A stretch of 64,000 bases of DNA from an uncultured Cohaesibacter sp. (lineage in GTDB: Bacteria > Pseudomonadota > Alphaproteobacteria > Rhizobiales > Cohaesibacteraceae), in assembly GCF_963667045.1 (NCBI RefSeq), contig NZ_OY762934.1, positions 1,419,501 through 1,483,500 on the forward strand, in the 5' to 3' direction. The notes beneath the pieces were generated by a model. That model was not told where the DNA came from, made no database searches, and saw only the letters and a program-made list of their open reading frames with translations. This document shows, piece by piece, positions 41,867 to 50,980 of this stretch (the first letter of the stretch is position 1; each line of letters starts with the position of its first letter). Made by a program: the position numbers and the translations under genes.

Positions 41867-42706
41867 TCAGCTATCGAGGGAAAAATCGGCATAATCCGGC
41901 AGCTCAACGCGCACGGGAATGCCTTTCACCGTCAGGGGCACCGTTTCCTTGAGGGCTTCGCCGACACGATCAAGGCGCACCACGGCCAGAGCCCGCTTGT
42001 CAAGCACGGCTCCCACGGTTCCGACGGGCTTACCATCTGCCTCGATCGCGGCTCCGCTGGTCGGGATCGCTACATCGGCCTCAATGCGCACCAGCCGCCT
42101 GCGTGCCGTGCCGCGATGATGCATGCGGGAGACCACTTCCTGACCGACATAGCATCCCTTGTCAAAAAACAGCCCACCCAGAAAGTCCATATTGATGTCG
42201 TAGGGGAAGGCATCTTCCAGCATGAAATCCAGCCCGGACTGAGGCACGATGGCGGCGATGTGGCGTGCCAGATAGTCGCTCTTTTGCGCGTCTGTTGCCT
42301 GCCAGCCCTCGCCCTTGCCATAGAGGCGCCAGCCAAGCAGGTCCGACCGGATATCCCGCACGGCAAGCGCGTCCGGATCGGCATCGGCCCTGAAGGCGAC
42401 CCCGACCCTCTCGTCGCTCTCTTTGATCGTGACATCGGAGCGCATGCGATAGAGCGTCATCTTCTTGATGAAGGACGCAACGATGGCCTGGTCGAGGTCG
42501 AACAGCACCGCGTCTCCATCCCGGCAGATCAGGAAATCCATGGCAATCTTGCCCTGCGGTGTCAGCAAGGCACCGTGGCGCACTTCACCCGCCTTGAGCT
42601 CGTCCATGTCGATGGTCACAAGCCGTTGCAGCAGACTCTCCGTGTCAGCCCCGGACAGGCGCACGACGGTACGGTTGGCAAGATGGAGGATTGCATCTTC
42701 GGACAT
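41867..42706 (-). CDS. ygfZ: YgfZ/GcvT-type folate-binding protein
   Basis: The 279-residue protein has the YgfZ signature DKGCYVGQEVVSRMHHRG, with the conserved cysteine, and a GcvT-like N-terminus (LANRTVVRLSGADTESLLQR). YgfZ helps assembly or repair of certain iron-sulfur enzymes, using a tetrahydrofolate-type pocket. GGGAAC precedes the ATG at 42706; the longer frame to 42763 is less likely. It is downstream of a HAD gene on the same strand. Confidence 0.9.
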   Translation of the reverse strand: MSEDAILHLANRTVVRLSGADTESLLQRLVTIDMDELKAGEVRHGALLTPQGKIAMDFLICRDGDAVLFDLDQAIVASFIKKMTLYRMRSDVTIKESDERVGVAFRADADPDALAVRDIRSDLLGWRLYGKGEGWQATDAQKSDYLARHIAAIVPQSGLDFMLEDAFPYDINMDFLGGLFFDKGCYVGQEVVSRMHHRGTARRRLVRIEADVAIPTSGAAIEADGKPVGTVGAVLDKRALAVVRLDRVGEALKETVPLTVKGIPVRVELPDYADFSLDS

Positions 42707-42851
42707 GGGCAAGTTCCCTTTTCGGCGGAAGCGGCGGGCAGCAGCGATCTTCTCTTCTGACAAGATATAGGCTCAGAGCGTCATCAATCCAACCCTGACG
42801 CGCAGCAAGCCCTGTACCGGATCAAGCAGGATAGCGTTGTGACAGGCGCGC

Positions 42852-43712
42852 CTACCAGGCAAGCCGGGTCATGAAGCCGACGGTTTCCACGTCCTCGTGG
42901 GTCAGGCGCAGATTGACACGCTCATCGTCCGGCGCATCGTGCGGACCGAAGTCCAGCGCATGAATGCCTGCGGTAATGAACAACGCGTCGATTTTCTGAT
43001 AATGCGCACCGCGCATGTCGGTCGGCAGCGCATCGCCGACAATGAGGATATCGTTTTTGGCCAGCGGCGCGCCGTTGTTGAGCGCGGCAAAGCGGGCAAG
43101 CGAGGCTTCGTAGATGGGGGCTTCCGGTTTGCCTGCCATGAAGATCTCACCACCATAGGCTTCATAGCGGTCCGCCAGAGCACCGGCACAATAGACCAGC
43201 TGCCCCCCCTGATCGGCAATCCGGTCCGGGTTGGCACAGACAAACGGCAGTTGACGCCGGGCAAGACGGCGCAGCAGGTCATCATAGTCATCCGGCGTTT
43301 CGGTCAGATTGTCCAGAAGGCTGGTGCAGCAGACCATCTCGGCGCTGTCCTCATCGACCATCTCCAGATCCAGCCCTTCAAAGAGCGTCAGATTGCGCTC
43401 ATGGCCCAGATGATAGACCCGTTTCTTGCCGGAACTGCGCAAGACATCCCGCGTTACGTCGCCGGATGTGACCACGGCGTCATAGGCGCTGCGCGGTACT
43501 CCCAGCATGTCGAGCTGGTCACAGATCTTGGCAGAGGGGCGCGGCGCGTTGGTGATCAGGATGACCGGCCCGTTCTGCTTGCGAAAATTGCACAGAGCAG
43601 CGACCGTGCAGTCGTTGACGGTCTCGCCATCGTGCAGGACCCCCCAGATATCCGAAAGCAGTCCCTTGTAGTTTGACGCGATGGTGGAAAGGCCGGCAAG
43701 GCGGGAAGACAT
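42852..43712 (-). CDS. HAD-superfamily class IIA hydrolase, TIGR01459-like
   Basis: The 286-residue protein has HAD motifs: SDIWGVLHDG (motif I, Asp nucleophile), ILITNAPRPS (motif II), GKPEAPIYEASLARFA (motif III, Lys) and ILIVGDALPTDMRGAHYQKI (motif IV). Class IIA HADs include nucleotide phosphatases and NagD; TIGR01459 is an alphaproteobacterial subgroup without a firm substrate. It is followed by YgfZ with a 145-bp gap, so the two may be cotranscribed. AGGGA precedes the ATG. Confidence 0.88.
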   Translation of the reverse strand: MSSRLAGLSTIASNYKGLLSDIWGVLHDGETVNDCTVAALCNFRKQNGPVILITNAPRPSAKICDQLDMLGVPRSAYDAVVTSGDVTRDVLRSSGKKRVYHLGHERNLTLFEGLDLEMVDEDSAEMVCCTSLLDNLTETPDDYDDLLRRLARRQLPFVCANPDRIADQGGQLVYCAGALADRYEAYGGEIFMAGKPEAPIYEASLARFAALNNGAPLAKNDILIVGDALPTDMRGAHYQKIDALFITAGIHALDFGPHDAPDDERVNLRLTHEDVETVGFMTRLAW

Positions 43713-43892
43713 GACAATCCCTTCAGATCAAGAGCAATTTCGAGGTTCCTCCCCTTGTCTCTTGTTAAAAATACAAGGTCAAGAGGCAGCCCCTTCATCT
43801 GGCTCAAACATGTGTGCAAAGGCTGGCAAAGGGTCACGGCCACACGAACAAAAGCAGATCATCCAATGTCGCCCCGGCGAGACCTTGATATG

Positions 43893-45923
43893 CTAGATCT
43901 CGATATACTGACCCCGATCGGTTCCGGTCTGAAGACCAAAGTCATCGGCTGCTGGCAGGCGGTCGGCAAGAGATTGCGCCCTTGGCTGCGGCGCGGCCAC
44001 GCGCTGTTGACGCGGCACAGAAACCGGGTCTTGTGTTTCGGCGGAGCCAAGCAGGCCTGCGGCTTCAGCGAGAGCCGTACGGAAATGATCGCGGGTTTCG
44101 CTATTGTTGCCATCTTCAGCCGCCATCGCGCGCAGGGCTTCTGCGATGCGTGGATTCTGGGCCAGAGTGCGGGACGGCTCATCTGGTTCCTGCCTCAGGC
44201 CGTACGCTGGCTGAGTGGCAACTGCCGGAGCGGAAGACGGCCTTTGTGGTCGCTGCGCTGCACGGACAGGAGGGCCGGCCCTCTGCGGCTGCGCCGGGGC
44301 TACGCCCTGTTGCGGCTGGGGCCGCTGGACTGCACGCCCTTGGGCGACAGGAGCAGGTCTCTGCTGTGTCTGAGGGGGCATTTCGCGGCGCTGCGGCTGC
44401 CCGGCGGCGGCCTGCTGCTGCTGGGCGATGGTGCCGGACTGTTCACCCCCGCGCAAGGCCGTATCAGTTGAAGGGGCCTTGAGAGCCTTGGCCGGGGCGA
44501 AATGATTACCCTGTGCCAGATGAATATTGAAATCGATGAGGTTGACCAGATCACGCTCACTCTCAACGTGGGTGACGATGAGATCCATGCCCTTGCGCGA
44601 GAGAAGGCGCGAGAAATCGGCGGGATGGATATCCAGCCCGCGCCCGGCTTCCCGATGGGTCAGGATTGGCGCAGCGATCTTGGCAAATTTCACGCCTTTC
44701 TGGGCAAAGTCGTCAAACCCGGCTGCCAGATTGGTCACCCGATCAACAGAGAAGCGGAAGCCCATGGAGGCGAGCAGCTTGAGAGTTTCGTCTTCCAACA
44801 GGCCAAAGGACCGCATGTCCGCCTGAGAGAACTCAAGGACCACATGGGACGACAGATCGCGGTTCTGATCGAACAGATCACGCATCAGGTTGAAGAAATC
44901 AACGTCGGCAAGGCTGTCGAGCGACAGGTTGCAGAACAGGTCAACCGCATGACCACGGTCTGTCAAGCGACGCAACAGACGGAAGGCCTCGTTGATCGCC
45001 AGGCGATCAAGCATTGGCAGAAAATTGTTCTTACGGCAGACAGGCAGGAAGATATCCGGGGTGATGATGCGATCATCATCGGTCTTGAGGCGCGTCAGAG
45101 CTTCATAGAACTGCGGCTTGCGCATGGGCAGAGAGACAATCGGCTGCATGAACAGCTCGATGTGGCCAAGGGCCAGAGCACGCCGCACGTCTGTTTCATC
45201 CTGCGGATTGATCGGCTTTTCCGGGCGTGATGCCAAGGTCGGGCGAGGAGCGGCGACAGCGGGTTCTGCGGCCATCGACGCGGGTCTTTCCTGTACGGCT
45301 GGGGCTGTTGCCACAGCAGCTTCAAACGGCGCCGGCTCCATCTGTCTCACCCCGAAAGGGACGTCCGCCCCAGCGAGGTCTCCGCTTTCTCGGGCAACAG
45401 GCGCCATCGGCCGGTCACCTCTGGCAGCCAAAGAGCGCGCACTGGCGCGCAGGTGCTCTTCAAGCTGCTTGACCGAACTGGTTGCCGCTATCAACTGAGC
45501 GTTGACTTCGGCCACACGGCGGTCACCCTTCTGGACGCGGTCATCCAACTCGGCGCAGCTCTCGGCCAATTGCTTGACCAGCGTACCGATCACATCAAGT
45601 TCTGCCAGAAAGGGCTCCATCTCCTTTTCGAGACGCTCGGCAACCGAGGCATTGAGCTGACGCGCCATATCGCGCACGTCCTGCACTTCCTTGGTCAGGG
45701 AGAGTTTGAGCCGCGTCATGTCGTCCATCTGCTCATCGAGCATCAAGCGATCACGCACACGGCTGATCTGGTAGTGCACCAGCAGCAGGGTCAGCAAGAC
45801 GCCAAAGGAAAAGGGAGACGCCTCCGTGATCGACAGGCCGAACTTGAAATGCAACATGGCGCCGACAGACGCAGAGATGGCTACCATACAAATGGCGATA
45901 AAAACGGCCCCTAGCCTTTGCAT
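43893..45923 (-). CDS. TipF-like EAL-domain protein, probably catalytically inactive
   Basis: The 676-residue protein has two N-terminal membrane segments (about 5-22 and 37-52), a coiled coil at about 65-160, and an Ala/Pro linker. An EAL domain at about 245-480 keeps YEALTRLK (Glu274-Leu276), but the DDFGTG loop is replaced by RFSVDRVTN and AEGVE by THVESERD. A Pro/Gln-rich tail of about 180 residues follows. Active phosphodiesterases need those metal ligands, so it likely binds rather than cleaves c-di-GMP. The plan matches TipF, which in Caulobacter places the flagellum at the pole. No flagellar gene is nearby. GGAG precedes the ATG. Confidence 0.78.
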   Translation of the reverse strand: MQRLGAVFIAICMVAISASVGAMLHFKFGLSITEASPFSFGVLLTLLLVHYQISRVRDRLMLDEQMDDMTRLKLSLTKEVQDVRDMARQLNASVAERLEKEMEPFLAELDVIGTLVKQLAESCAELDDRVQKGDRRVAEVNAQLIAATSSVKQLEEHLRASARSLAARGDRPMAPVARESGDLAGADVPFGVRQMEPAPFEAAVATAPAVQERPASMAAEPAVAAPRPTLASRPEKPINPQDETDVRRALALGHIELFMQPIVSLPMRKPQFYEALTRLKTDDDRIITPDIFLPVCRKNNFLPMLDRLAINEAFRLLRRLTDRGHAVDLFCNLSLDSLADVDFFNLMRDLFDQNRDLSSHVVLEFSQADMRSFGLLEDETLKLLASMGFRFSVDRVTNLAAGFDDFAQKGVKFAKIAAPILTHREAGRGLDIHPADFSRLLSRKGMDLIVTHVESERDLVNLIDFNIHLAQGNHFAPAKALKAPSTDTALRGGEQSGTIAQQQQAAAGQPQRREMPPQTQQRPAPVAQGRAVQRPQPQQGVAPAQPQRAGPPVRAAQRPQRPSSAPAVATQPAYGLRQEPDEPSRTLAQNPRIAEALRAMAAEDGNNSETRDHFRTALAEAAGLLGSAETQDPVSVPRQQRVAAPQPRAQSLADRLPAADDFGLQTGTDRGQYIEI

Positions 45924-46363
45924 GTTTTCATCTCCGTTGCAGGCGTCTTGTCGCGCCCGTTTTCTTACTGTTACTTCATCAGCATCAAGACACGCAGATC
46001 ACGCTGTGCTTGTCGCCATACTCTAGCTGGTCTCTCTCAGGGCAGATTTCAACGAATGGAAGCATCCGGGCTTGCGGGCCAATCCGAGAGCTTTTCAGCG
46101 CAAAAGCGCCGAATCATGCATTTAACCTTTTGTTAGGGTAATATGCCCGGGCGGGAGTGGAAAGTGCTTCACGCGAGGATGTGGGCTATTTTGCGCCCTA
46201 CAAAGTTCCGCAAGCATCCCCGACGCCCCGTAGCTGGCCCGCAGCTATCTCCAAAAGGGTGCATTTCCCACTCTCGGGGCACGACTTTGCGGCCTCCCGC
46301 TCGATGATGGGCCGGGCTTTGGCAGAAACGCAAAACACCAACCTTGATCGCTTGCTGGATGCA

Positions 46364-46431
46364 TCATCCTGAAGAGATTGGCTGCATCCCGAAGAGATTG
46401 GTGACGGCTGACATGGATCCTGAAAAATAGG
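46364..46431. repeat. Imperfect 20-bp repeats
   Basis: GAAGAGATTG recurs at 46371-46380 and 46391-46400 with similar upstream bases (GCATCATCCT and GCTGCATCCC), and a third weak copy, GGATCCTGAAAAATAG, lies near 46415-46430. The period of the strong pair is 20 bp. Confidence 0.6.
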
Positions 46432-46474
46432 CTGCCCCGCTCAAACCGCTTGGCAGCGACAGAAACGGGGCAGC
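46424..46474 (-). terminator. Minus-strand Rho-independent terminator
   Basis: GCTGCCCCG (46431-46439) pairs with CGGGGCAGC (46466-46474), enclosing CGCT-TGGC-AGCG. On the minus strand it is followed by CTATTTTTC. It is about 320 bases after the radical-SAM stop, so it ends either a long 3' UTR or a separate small RNA. Confidence 0.75.
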
Positions 46475-46794
46475 TAGAGGCGCGGTGAAGGGAAGCCACA
46501 TTCACCACGCAGCAGGAACGATGCGGCGTGTTCCTGCAAAGTGCGATCAAGCTCAACCTACGCGCTGAAGGCCTAAACAGTTGGGCTCGCTACGTGATTC
46601 CATGGCAATTCCAATTGATCTTGATCAAAATCGATGTATACCGAACCAATTATGTCCAGTTGTATCTAATTTCTTCGAGTAGGGCACCAATTGCTTGTCG
46701 GTTATACGCATCTGGTTCAGATCAGTTGCCATGTCTCACGCAGGAATGTCTCGCGACTGAATCTGTGGACTTCCAGTTGGCGTCAAAAACTGCG

Positions 46795-47952
46795 TCAAAA
46801 TAATGATAACTGATCCTCATTTCTCTTTGGACTCACAAAATGTTTCAAGGATAGGCGCGTCCTTCTGGTGTTATAGCCAATATTTCTACAGGCGAGGTCC
46901 ATTCTTTTATGAAGAAGTTCAGCAAAAGGACCTGTTCCACGCATCCGTTGACCGGCTCGACTGTCGTAATCCTTGCCTCCCCGCATTGATCGCAAGACAT
47001 TCATCACATGTCTGTATCGATCCGGATAGTTATGCAGCAACCAGTCCTGAAACAGCGGGCTGACTTCATGAGGCAGGCGCAGAAGAATTGTTCCGGCTTC
47101 ACGGGCTCCGGCCTCATAGGCCGCCTTGAGGATGGCTTCCAGTTCGCTATCGTTGAGTGCCGGGATGATCGGCGCAACCATGACTGCGGTGGGAATGCCC
47201 GCCTCGGCCAGCCGCGCGATTGTCTCAAGACGCCGCTGCGGGCTCGCGGCACGAGGCTCCATCGCCCGCGAAAGCTTGTTATCGAGTGTGGTGACCGACA
47301 AGGCGACCTTGACCAGACCACGCTCGTTGAGCTTCTTGAGCTTGTCGATGTCCCTGAGGATCAACCCGGACTTGGTGACGATCCCCACCGGATGGCCGGT
47401 CTCTTCCAGAACATCCAGAATGTCCGACATAAGCCGATAGGTCCGCTCCACCGGCTGATAGGGGTCGGTGTTGGTGCCAATTGCGATAGGTCGCGGACGA
47501 TAGCCGGGAGCTGACAGCTCACGCCGGAGCTGATTTGCCGCATCCGGTTTGACGAACAGCTTGCTTTCAAAATCCAGTCCCGCCGACAGGCCCATGTAGG
47601 CATGTGTCGGGCGGGCGAAGCAATAGACGCAGCCGTGTTCGCAGCCTCTGTAGGGATTGATGGAGCGGTCAAAGGGGATGTCGGGCGAGTCATTGCGCGT
47701 GATGATCGTGCGCGACTTCTCCTCCTGCACTTCCGTGCGCAGGGGCGGCAACGCCTCTTCTTCGGTGAAATCGGACCACCCGTCATTGACGGGCTCTGTC
47801 TGATAAGGCTCGAATCGACCGGTCTGGTTGGTGCGCGTTCCCCGACCTCGGATGCGTTTGCCCTTGTGCAGATCGGGGTCGACCTGAAAGCCGACAAAAG
47901 GGTCGGCATCTTCCTTAGCGGCTTGGTGAGCAGTTGCCCTGGCGGCTGCCAT
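46795..47952 (-). CDS. Radical SAM protein, PA0069-like
   Basis: The 385-residue protein has the iron-sulfur motif in NPYRGCEHGCVYCFARPTHA (CxxxCxxC), then GTNTDPYQPVERTYRLMSDI and TKSGLILRDIDKLK as in the PA0069/Rv2578c group of SplB-related radical SAM enzymes. The start at ATG 47952 has GGAG eight bases upstream, while GTG 47961 and ATG 47958 are too close to it. Its reaction is unknown. The N-terminal 60 residues are hydrophilic. Confidence 0.9.
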   Translation of the reverse strand: MAAARATAHQAAKEDADPFVGFQVDPDLHKGKRIRGRGTRTNQTGRFEPYQTEPVNDGWSDFTEEEALPPLRTEVQEEKSRTIITRNDSPDIPFDRSINPYRGCEHGCVYCFARPTHAYMGLSAGLDFESKLFVKPDAANQLRRELSAPGYRPRPIAIGTNTDPYQPVERTYRLMSDILDVLEETGHPVGIVTKSGLILRDIDKLKKLNERGLVKVALSVTTLDNKLSRAMEPRAASPQRRLETIARLAEAGIPTAVMVAPIIPALNDSELEAILKAAYEAGAREAGTILLRLPHEVSPLFQDWLLHNYPDRYRHVMNVLRSMRGGKDYDSRAGQRMRGTGPFAELLHKRMDLACRNIGYNTRRTRLSLKHFVSPKRNEDQLSLF

Positions 47953-48179
47953 CGTCATCACTCCATCGCTTGTCGAAGTCAGGCAGTTGCGCTTTGCCTT
48001 CGATTCTGTTAGCGGTTTGTTCTGCTGGAATGATGCGGCAGTAAAAGGAACATAGCAAGAACAAATTTGAATTGTCCGCTATCAGCTGGGAACGGAAAGC
48101 GGAGGGAGAGTTTCCCCCCAACACACAGGAAGCTGCGCGGCGGTCAGGGAACCACGGCGGCTACTGATCGCTTCAGATG

Positions 48180-48509
48180 CTATTCGTTGAAGGTGAAGGT
48201 CCCGATCTTGCAAACATCGACATCTTCCTTGGTGAGCTGATCGCCATCTTCGAACACGGCAAGAAAATCAAACATGCAGTTTCCGGTTCCGTCATCGAAG
48301 TTGACATCGATGGAATCGCCATGATTGAGACGCTGACCTGCGAGAATATTCTCTTCCCAATCATCGGCCCCGCTGTTGGATCCATAGAATTCAACAATCG
48401 CATAGCCGGTTTCGTTCTTGATCGTAACCTTACGGTCTGCGGCCAAGGCGGAAGCGCTTGAAGCAATGGTCAGCCCAAGAAGGGAGGCTGCGAGGATGTA
48501 GTTTTTCAT
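48180..48509 (-). CDS. Small secreted protein
   Basis: The 109-residue product has a signal peptide (MKNYILAASLLGLTIASSAS, then ALAADRKV). The mature part is acidic and beta-rich: KVTIKNETGYAIVEFYGSNS, DDWEENILAGQRLNHGDSID and TGNCMFDFLAVFEDG. Two cysteines, in GTGNCMF and VDVCKIG, suggest one disulfide. I recall similar unnamed proteins in Rhizobiales but no function. GGAG sits nine bases before the ATG at 48509. Confidence 0.75.
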   Translation of the reverse strand: MKNYILAASLLGLTIASSASALAADRKVTIKNETGYAIVEFYGSNSGADDWEENILAGQRLNHGDSIDVNFDDGTGNCMFDFLAVFEDGDQLTKEDVDVCKIGTFTFNE

Positions 48510-48910
48510 GAAAAGGGTCTCCAATTCCTTCGCAAAGCGCACCAAAGCCACCTTGCCCGGGTCCTTTGACATATCAGACAGGTCTCCACAGAAGAACAGA
48601 TGTGTGGATTAAAAGTGTTTTAAACTCTGCGACTTAGCGGAGGTTGCATTGATTAGATTCCACAAAACCGAACATTCGGCAACCAGTTTTGCCGGTTTCT
48701 CCTCTGTAGACCCTCGTGCAGGCATGCGGCCTTGTGTCCCTTTCTGCAACCAACGTCCTGCAGATTTCGCAATGAGCCATTTTGTTGCATTCATAAAAGG
48801 ACTTGTTCACGTGTTGTTATTAAGGTGGGCGCGAACTATGTTTGATTCGACGCCCGGTTTGAGCCAGATGCCAAAAGGGCATAGTCAATTGCCATATGGG
48901 AGTTCGCGCC
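48510..48910. other. Non-coding divergent region, secreted protein / ClpP paralogue
   Basis: This 401-base gap contains both promoters and a perfect AT palindrome, TTAAAA-GTG-TTTTAA (48609-48623). No gene is supported. Confidence 0.5.
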
Positions 48911-49492
48911 ATGAGCGAAGAAAATGAAAAAAAGTCGGAAGACTCGATGGGCAAGGATGCGGCCGAGGCCCTGTTCAAATCCCGCTCCGTCTTCATTTAC
49001 GGTGAAGTCACGCAGGAAATGGCCCAGAAGGTCAGCGCCCAGTTGATCGCCCTTGCCGCAACAGGAGACGAGGACATCAAGGTCTTCATCAACTCCCCCG
49101 GCGGCCATGTCGAATCTGGCGACTGCATGCATGACATCATCAAGTTCATCAAGCCAAAGGTCTGGGTCATCGGCACCGGCTGGGTCGCATCCGCTGGCGC
49201 GCTGATCTATATCTCGGTGCCGGTCGAGCGTCGTCTCTGCTTGCCTAACACCCGCTTCCTGCTGCATCAACCGTCAGGCGGCGCAAGGGGCATGGCTTCG
49301 GATATCGAAATTCAGGCCCGCGAGATCATCAAGATGAACGGGCGCCTCAACAAGCTGTTCTCCGAGGCAACCGGCCAGCCGATCGAAAAGATCGCAGCCG
49401 ATACCGACCGCGATTACTGGCTTTCTGCCGAAGAGGCCAAGAATTACGGCCTCGTATCCAGAATCATCACCTCGCACGCCGAAATCGGCTAA
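48911..49492 (+). CDS. ClpP-family serine protease paralogue
   Basis: The 193-residue protein keeps the ClpP triad: Ser94 in [10 protein letters not shown], His119 in [13 protein letters not shown] and Asp168 in [32 protein letters not shown] is the usual ClpP block. Instead of a propeptide it has an acidic, charged start ([20 protein letters not shown]). The oligomeric handle helix is present. Rhizobiales normally carry clpP beside clpX; this standalone copy looks like a second ClpP with its own role. GGGAG fixes the ATG at 48911. No Clp ATPase is adjacent. Confidence 0.88.
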   Translation: MSEENEKKSEDSMGKDAAEALFKSRSVFIYGEVTQEMAQKVSAQLIALAATGDEDIKVFINSPGGHVESGDCMHDIIKFIKPKVWVIGTGWVASAGALIYISVPVERRLCLPNTRFLLHQPSGGARGMASDIEIQAREIIKMNGRLNKLFSEATGQPIEKIAADTDRDYWLSAEEAKNYGLVSRIITSHAEIG

Positions 49493-49562
49493 GTCGGGGG
49501 ACCTGCCTTGCGCAACGATCCGGGGTGCGAGGCGATGAATTCAGAATGCTGTCTCAAATGCC

Positions 49563-49589
49563 TTCTGGCAGGCCTCAGGCCTGCCAGAA
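49563..49589 (+). terminator. 12-bp hairpin spanning the DUF1127 stop codon
   Basis: TTCTGGCAGGCC and GGCCTGCCAGAA pair perfectly around TCA, which is the reverse-complemented stop of the DUF1127 gene. On the plus strand it is followed by ATGTTTTG, so it could terminate the ClpP paralogue transcript about 70 bases after its stop. Confidence 0.55.
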
Positions 49590-49835
49590 ATGTTTTGCGG
49601 CTTCCTTTTCCGCCTGTTGCCGGGTCAGCCCGAAGTCTTCCAGTACGGCGTCGGTAAAGCCGACCGAATTGAGATCCCGCGCCATCCGCCGACGCTGCCT
49701 GTAGCGCCCGAGCCAGAATACAAGCCTTTCCCGCATCGTTACTGGTTTATCGGACCGTCCCGCTGCCTTTTCGATAAGCGCCAGCACTTCCCTATCGCCG
49801 AACCGGTTAAACTCGCCCTCAAACGTTGCCTTCAT
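49575..49835 (-). CDS. DUF1127-type small protein
   Basis: The 86-residue protein ends with the DUF1127 motif: RYRQRRRMARDLNSVGFTDA, VLEDFGLTRQQAEKEAAKHF. The family consists of short Arg-rich helical proteins common in alphaproteobacteria and linked in some to RNA or phosphate/stress responses. The N-terminal 40 residues, GDREVLALIEKAAGRSDKPV among them, are an extension over the minimal 45-residue form. AAGGAG precedes the ATG. It is divergent from the LysR gene and convergent with the ClpP paralogue. Confidence 0.88.
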   Translation of the reverse strand: MKATFEGEFNRFGDREVLALIEKAAGRSDKPVTMRERLVFWLGRYRQRRRMARDLNSVGFTDAVLEDFGLTRQQAEKEAAKHFWQA

Positions 49836-49996
49836 GGCCTTCTCCTTGATTGTTATTGTTATCCATCGCCCGTGCGATGCCGACAGGATTTGTCCTGATG
49901 CAATTATTGCGCTTTTTGCACTGTAATAAAATTGAAAAATAGAAACCTTATATGTGAGAAAAAGTGACATGCCCGCCTCTATCGGAGCCTCTTTCC

Positions 49997-50926
49997 ATGG
50001 CGCACCTGCCCCCGCTTGCCTCATTGCTGGCCTTTGACGCCCTCTATCACAGCGGATCGGTGACCGGCGCGGCCCATCAGCTCGGACGAACCCACAGCGC
50101 GGTAAGCAAGCAATTGCACCAGTTGCAGGATCTCGCGGGCGTCGCATTGTTCGAGAAGCATGGATCGGGCCTCCGGTTGACGCAGGAGGGACAGAAATTC
50201 GCCACTGTGGTGTCTGCAAGCCTTGCCGACATCCGCCGGGGCTATGACGAGGTGACGCGCAGCCGGAAGCAGCAGACAGTTTCCATCAAGGTCAGTTCGA
50301 CCTTTGCCCGCGTCTGGGCAATACCGATCGTCGCCCGGTTCAACCAGCATCATCCCGATATCGAGATCCAGATTACCCTGACTGTGCCGCAGAATTCCCA
50401 TGCCATTGATGGCTCTGTCGATCTGGTGCTCAGCTGGGACCGGCTGGTAAGCCCGATGGAGGCCCACCCGAATGCGACCACCTTGGGAGATGTGCATATC
50501 GGGCCCGTGCTTTCGCCGACCTATGGCTACAGCATCGAGGGCGATGCCTTCCGCTTTCGCACCCGGATCAACCGGCGCGGATCGGAAGCCGGGTGGGAGC
50601 GCTGGTCCGAACTGACCGACCTCAGGATCGCGAGCGAAAACCAGCAGACCTTTGAGCTGGCAGGACTGGCCTATGAAGCGGCTGAGCGAGGCATGGGCGT
50701 AGCGCTCGCGCCGAAATTTCTGGTCGAGAAGGAGCTGAAGTCGGGAACCCTCGTCGCCCCTGCCGGTTTCTACTGCTTCCGGGAAGGACTGGTGGTGCGC
50801 CCCTCCTCGGAGCGCCCTCAGCCCAGCCCCGCAGCCCGGATCTTTCTGGACTGGCTGTCGACCCACGGCCGATTGGGTGACGACGGCTATCTGGCCGCTG
50901 ACGTACTAGACCCGGTTTGGGGCTAG
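49997..50926 (+). CDS. LysR-family transcriptional regulator
   Basis: The 309-residue protein has the LysR N-terminal helix-turn-helix (LLAFDALYHSGSVTGAAHQL, HSAVSKQLHQLQDLAGVALF) and a substrate-binding C-terminal domain (about 90-300). The order of blocks is like GcvA-type regulators. The ATG at 49997 gives the proper MAHLPPLASLLAFDALY start with GGAG upstream. It is divergent from the DUF1127 gene with 161 bp between and may regulate it. The co-inducer is unknown. Confidence 0.9.
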   Translation: MAHLPPLASLLAFDALYHSGSVTGAAHQLGRTHSAVSKQLHQLQDLAGVALFEKHGSGLRLTQEGQKFATVVSASLADIRRGYDEVTRSRKQQTVSIKVSSTFARVWAIPIVARFNQHHPDIEIQITLTVPQNSHAIDGSVDLVLSWDRLVSPMEAHPNATTLGDVHIGPVLSPTYGYSIEGDAFRFRTRINRRGSEAGWERWSELTDLRIASENQQTFELAGLAYEAAERGMGVALAPKFLVEKELKSGTLVAPAGFYCFREGLVVRPSSERPQPSPAARIFLDWLSTHGRLGDDGYLAADVLDPVWG

Positions 50927-50980
50927 AGCCATGGTCTCACAGACAAGCATCACACAGGCACCGTGCAAGGGAAACAGGCG

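Larger units (their letters stand above)
45924..46794. other. Non-coding stretch of 0.87 kb
   Basis: No gene is supported between the EAL and radical-SAM genes. It contains an imperfect 20-bp repeat (46364-46431) and a minus-strand terminator (46424-46474). A minus-strand open frame of 103 codons is Ser/Arg-rich with no ribosome site and is not accepted. Confidence 0.55.

Noticed and set aside
46245-46556. 103-codon minus-strand frame
   Set aside because: Ser/Arg/Cys-rich with no ribosome site and it runs across a strong terminator.
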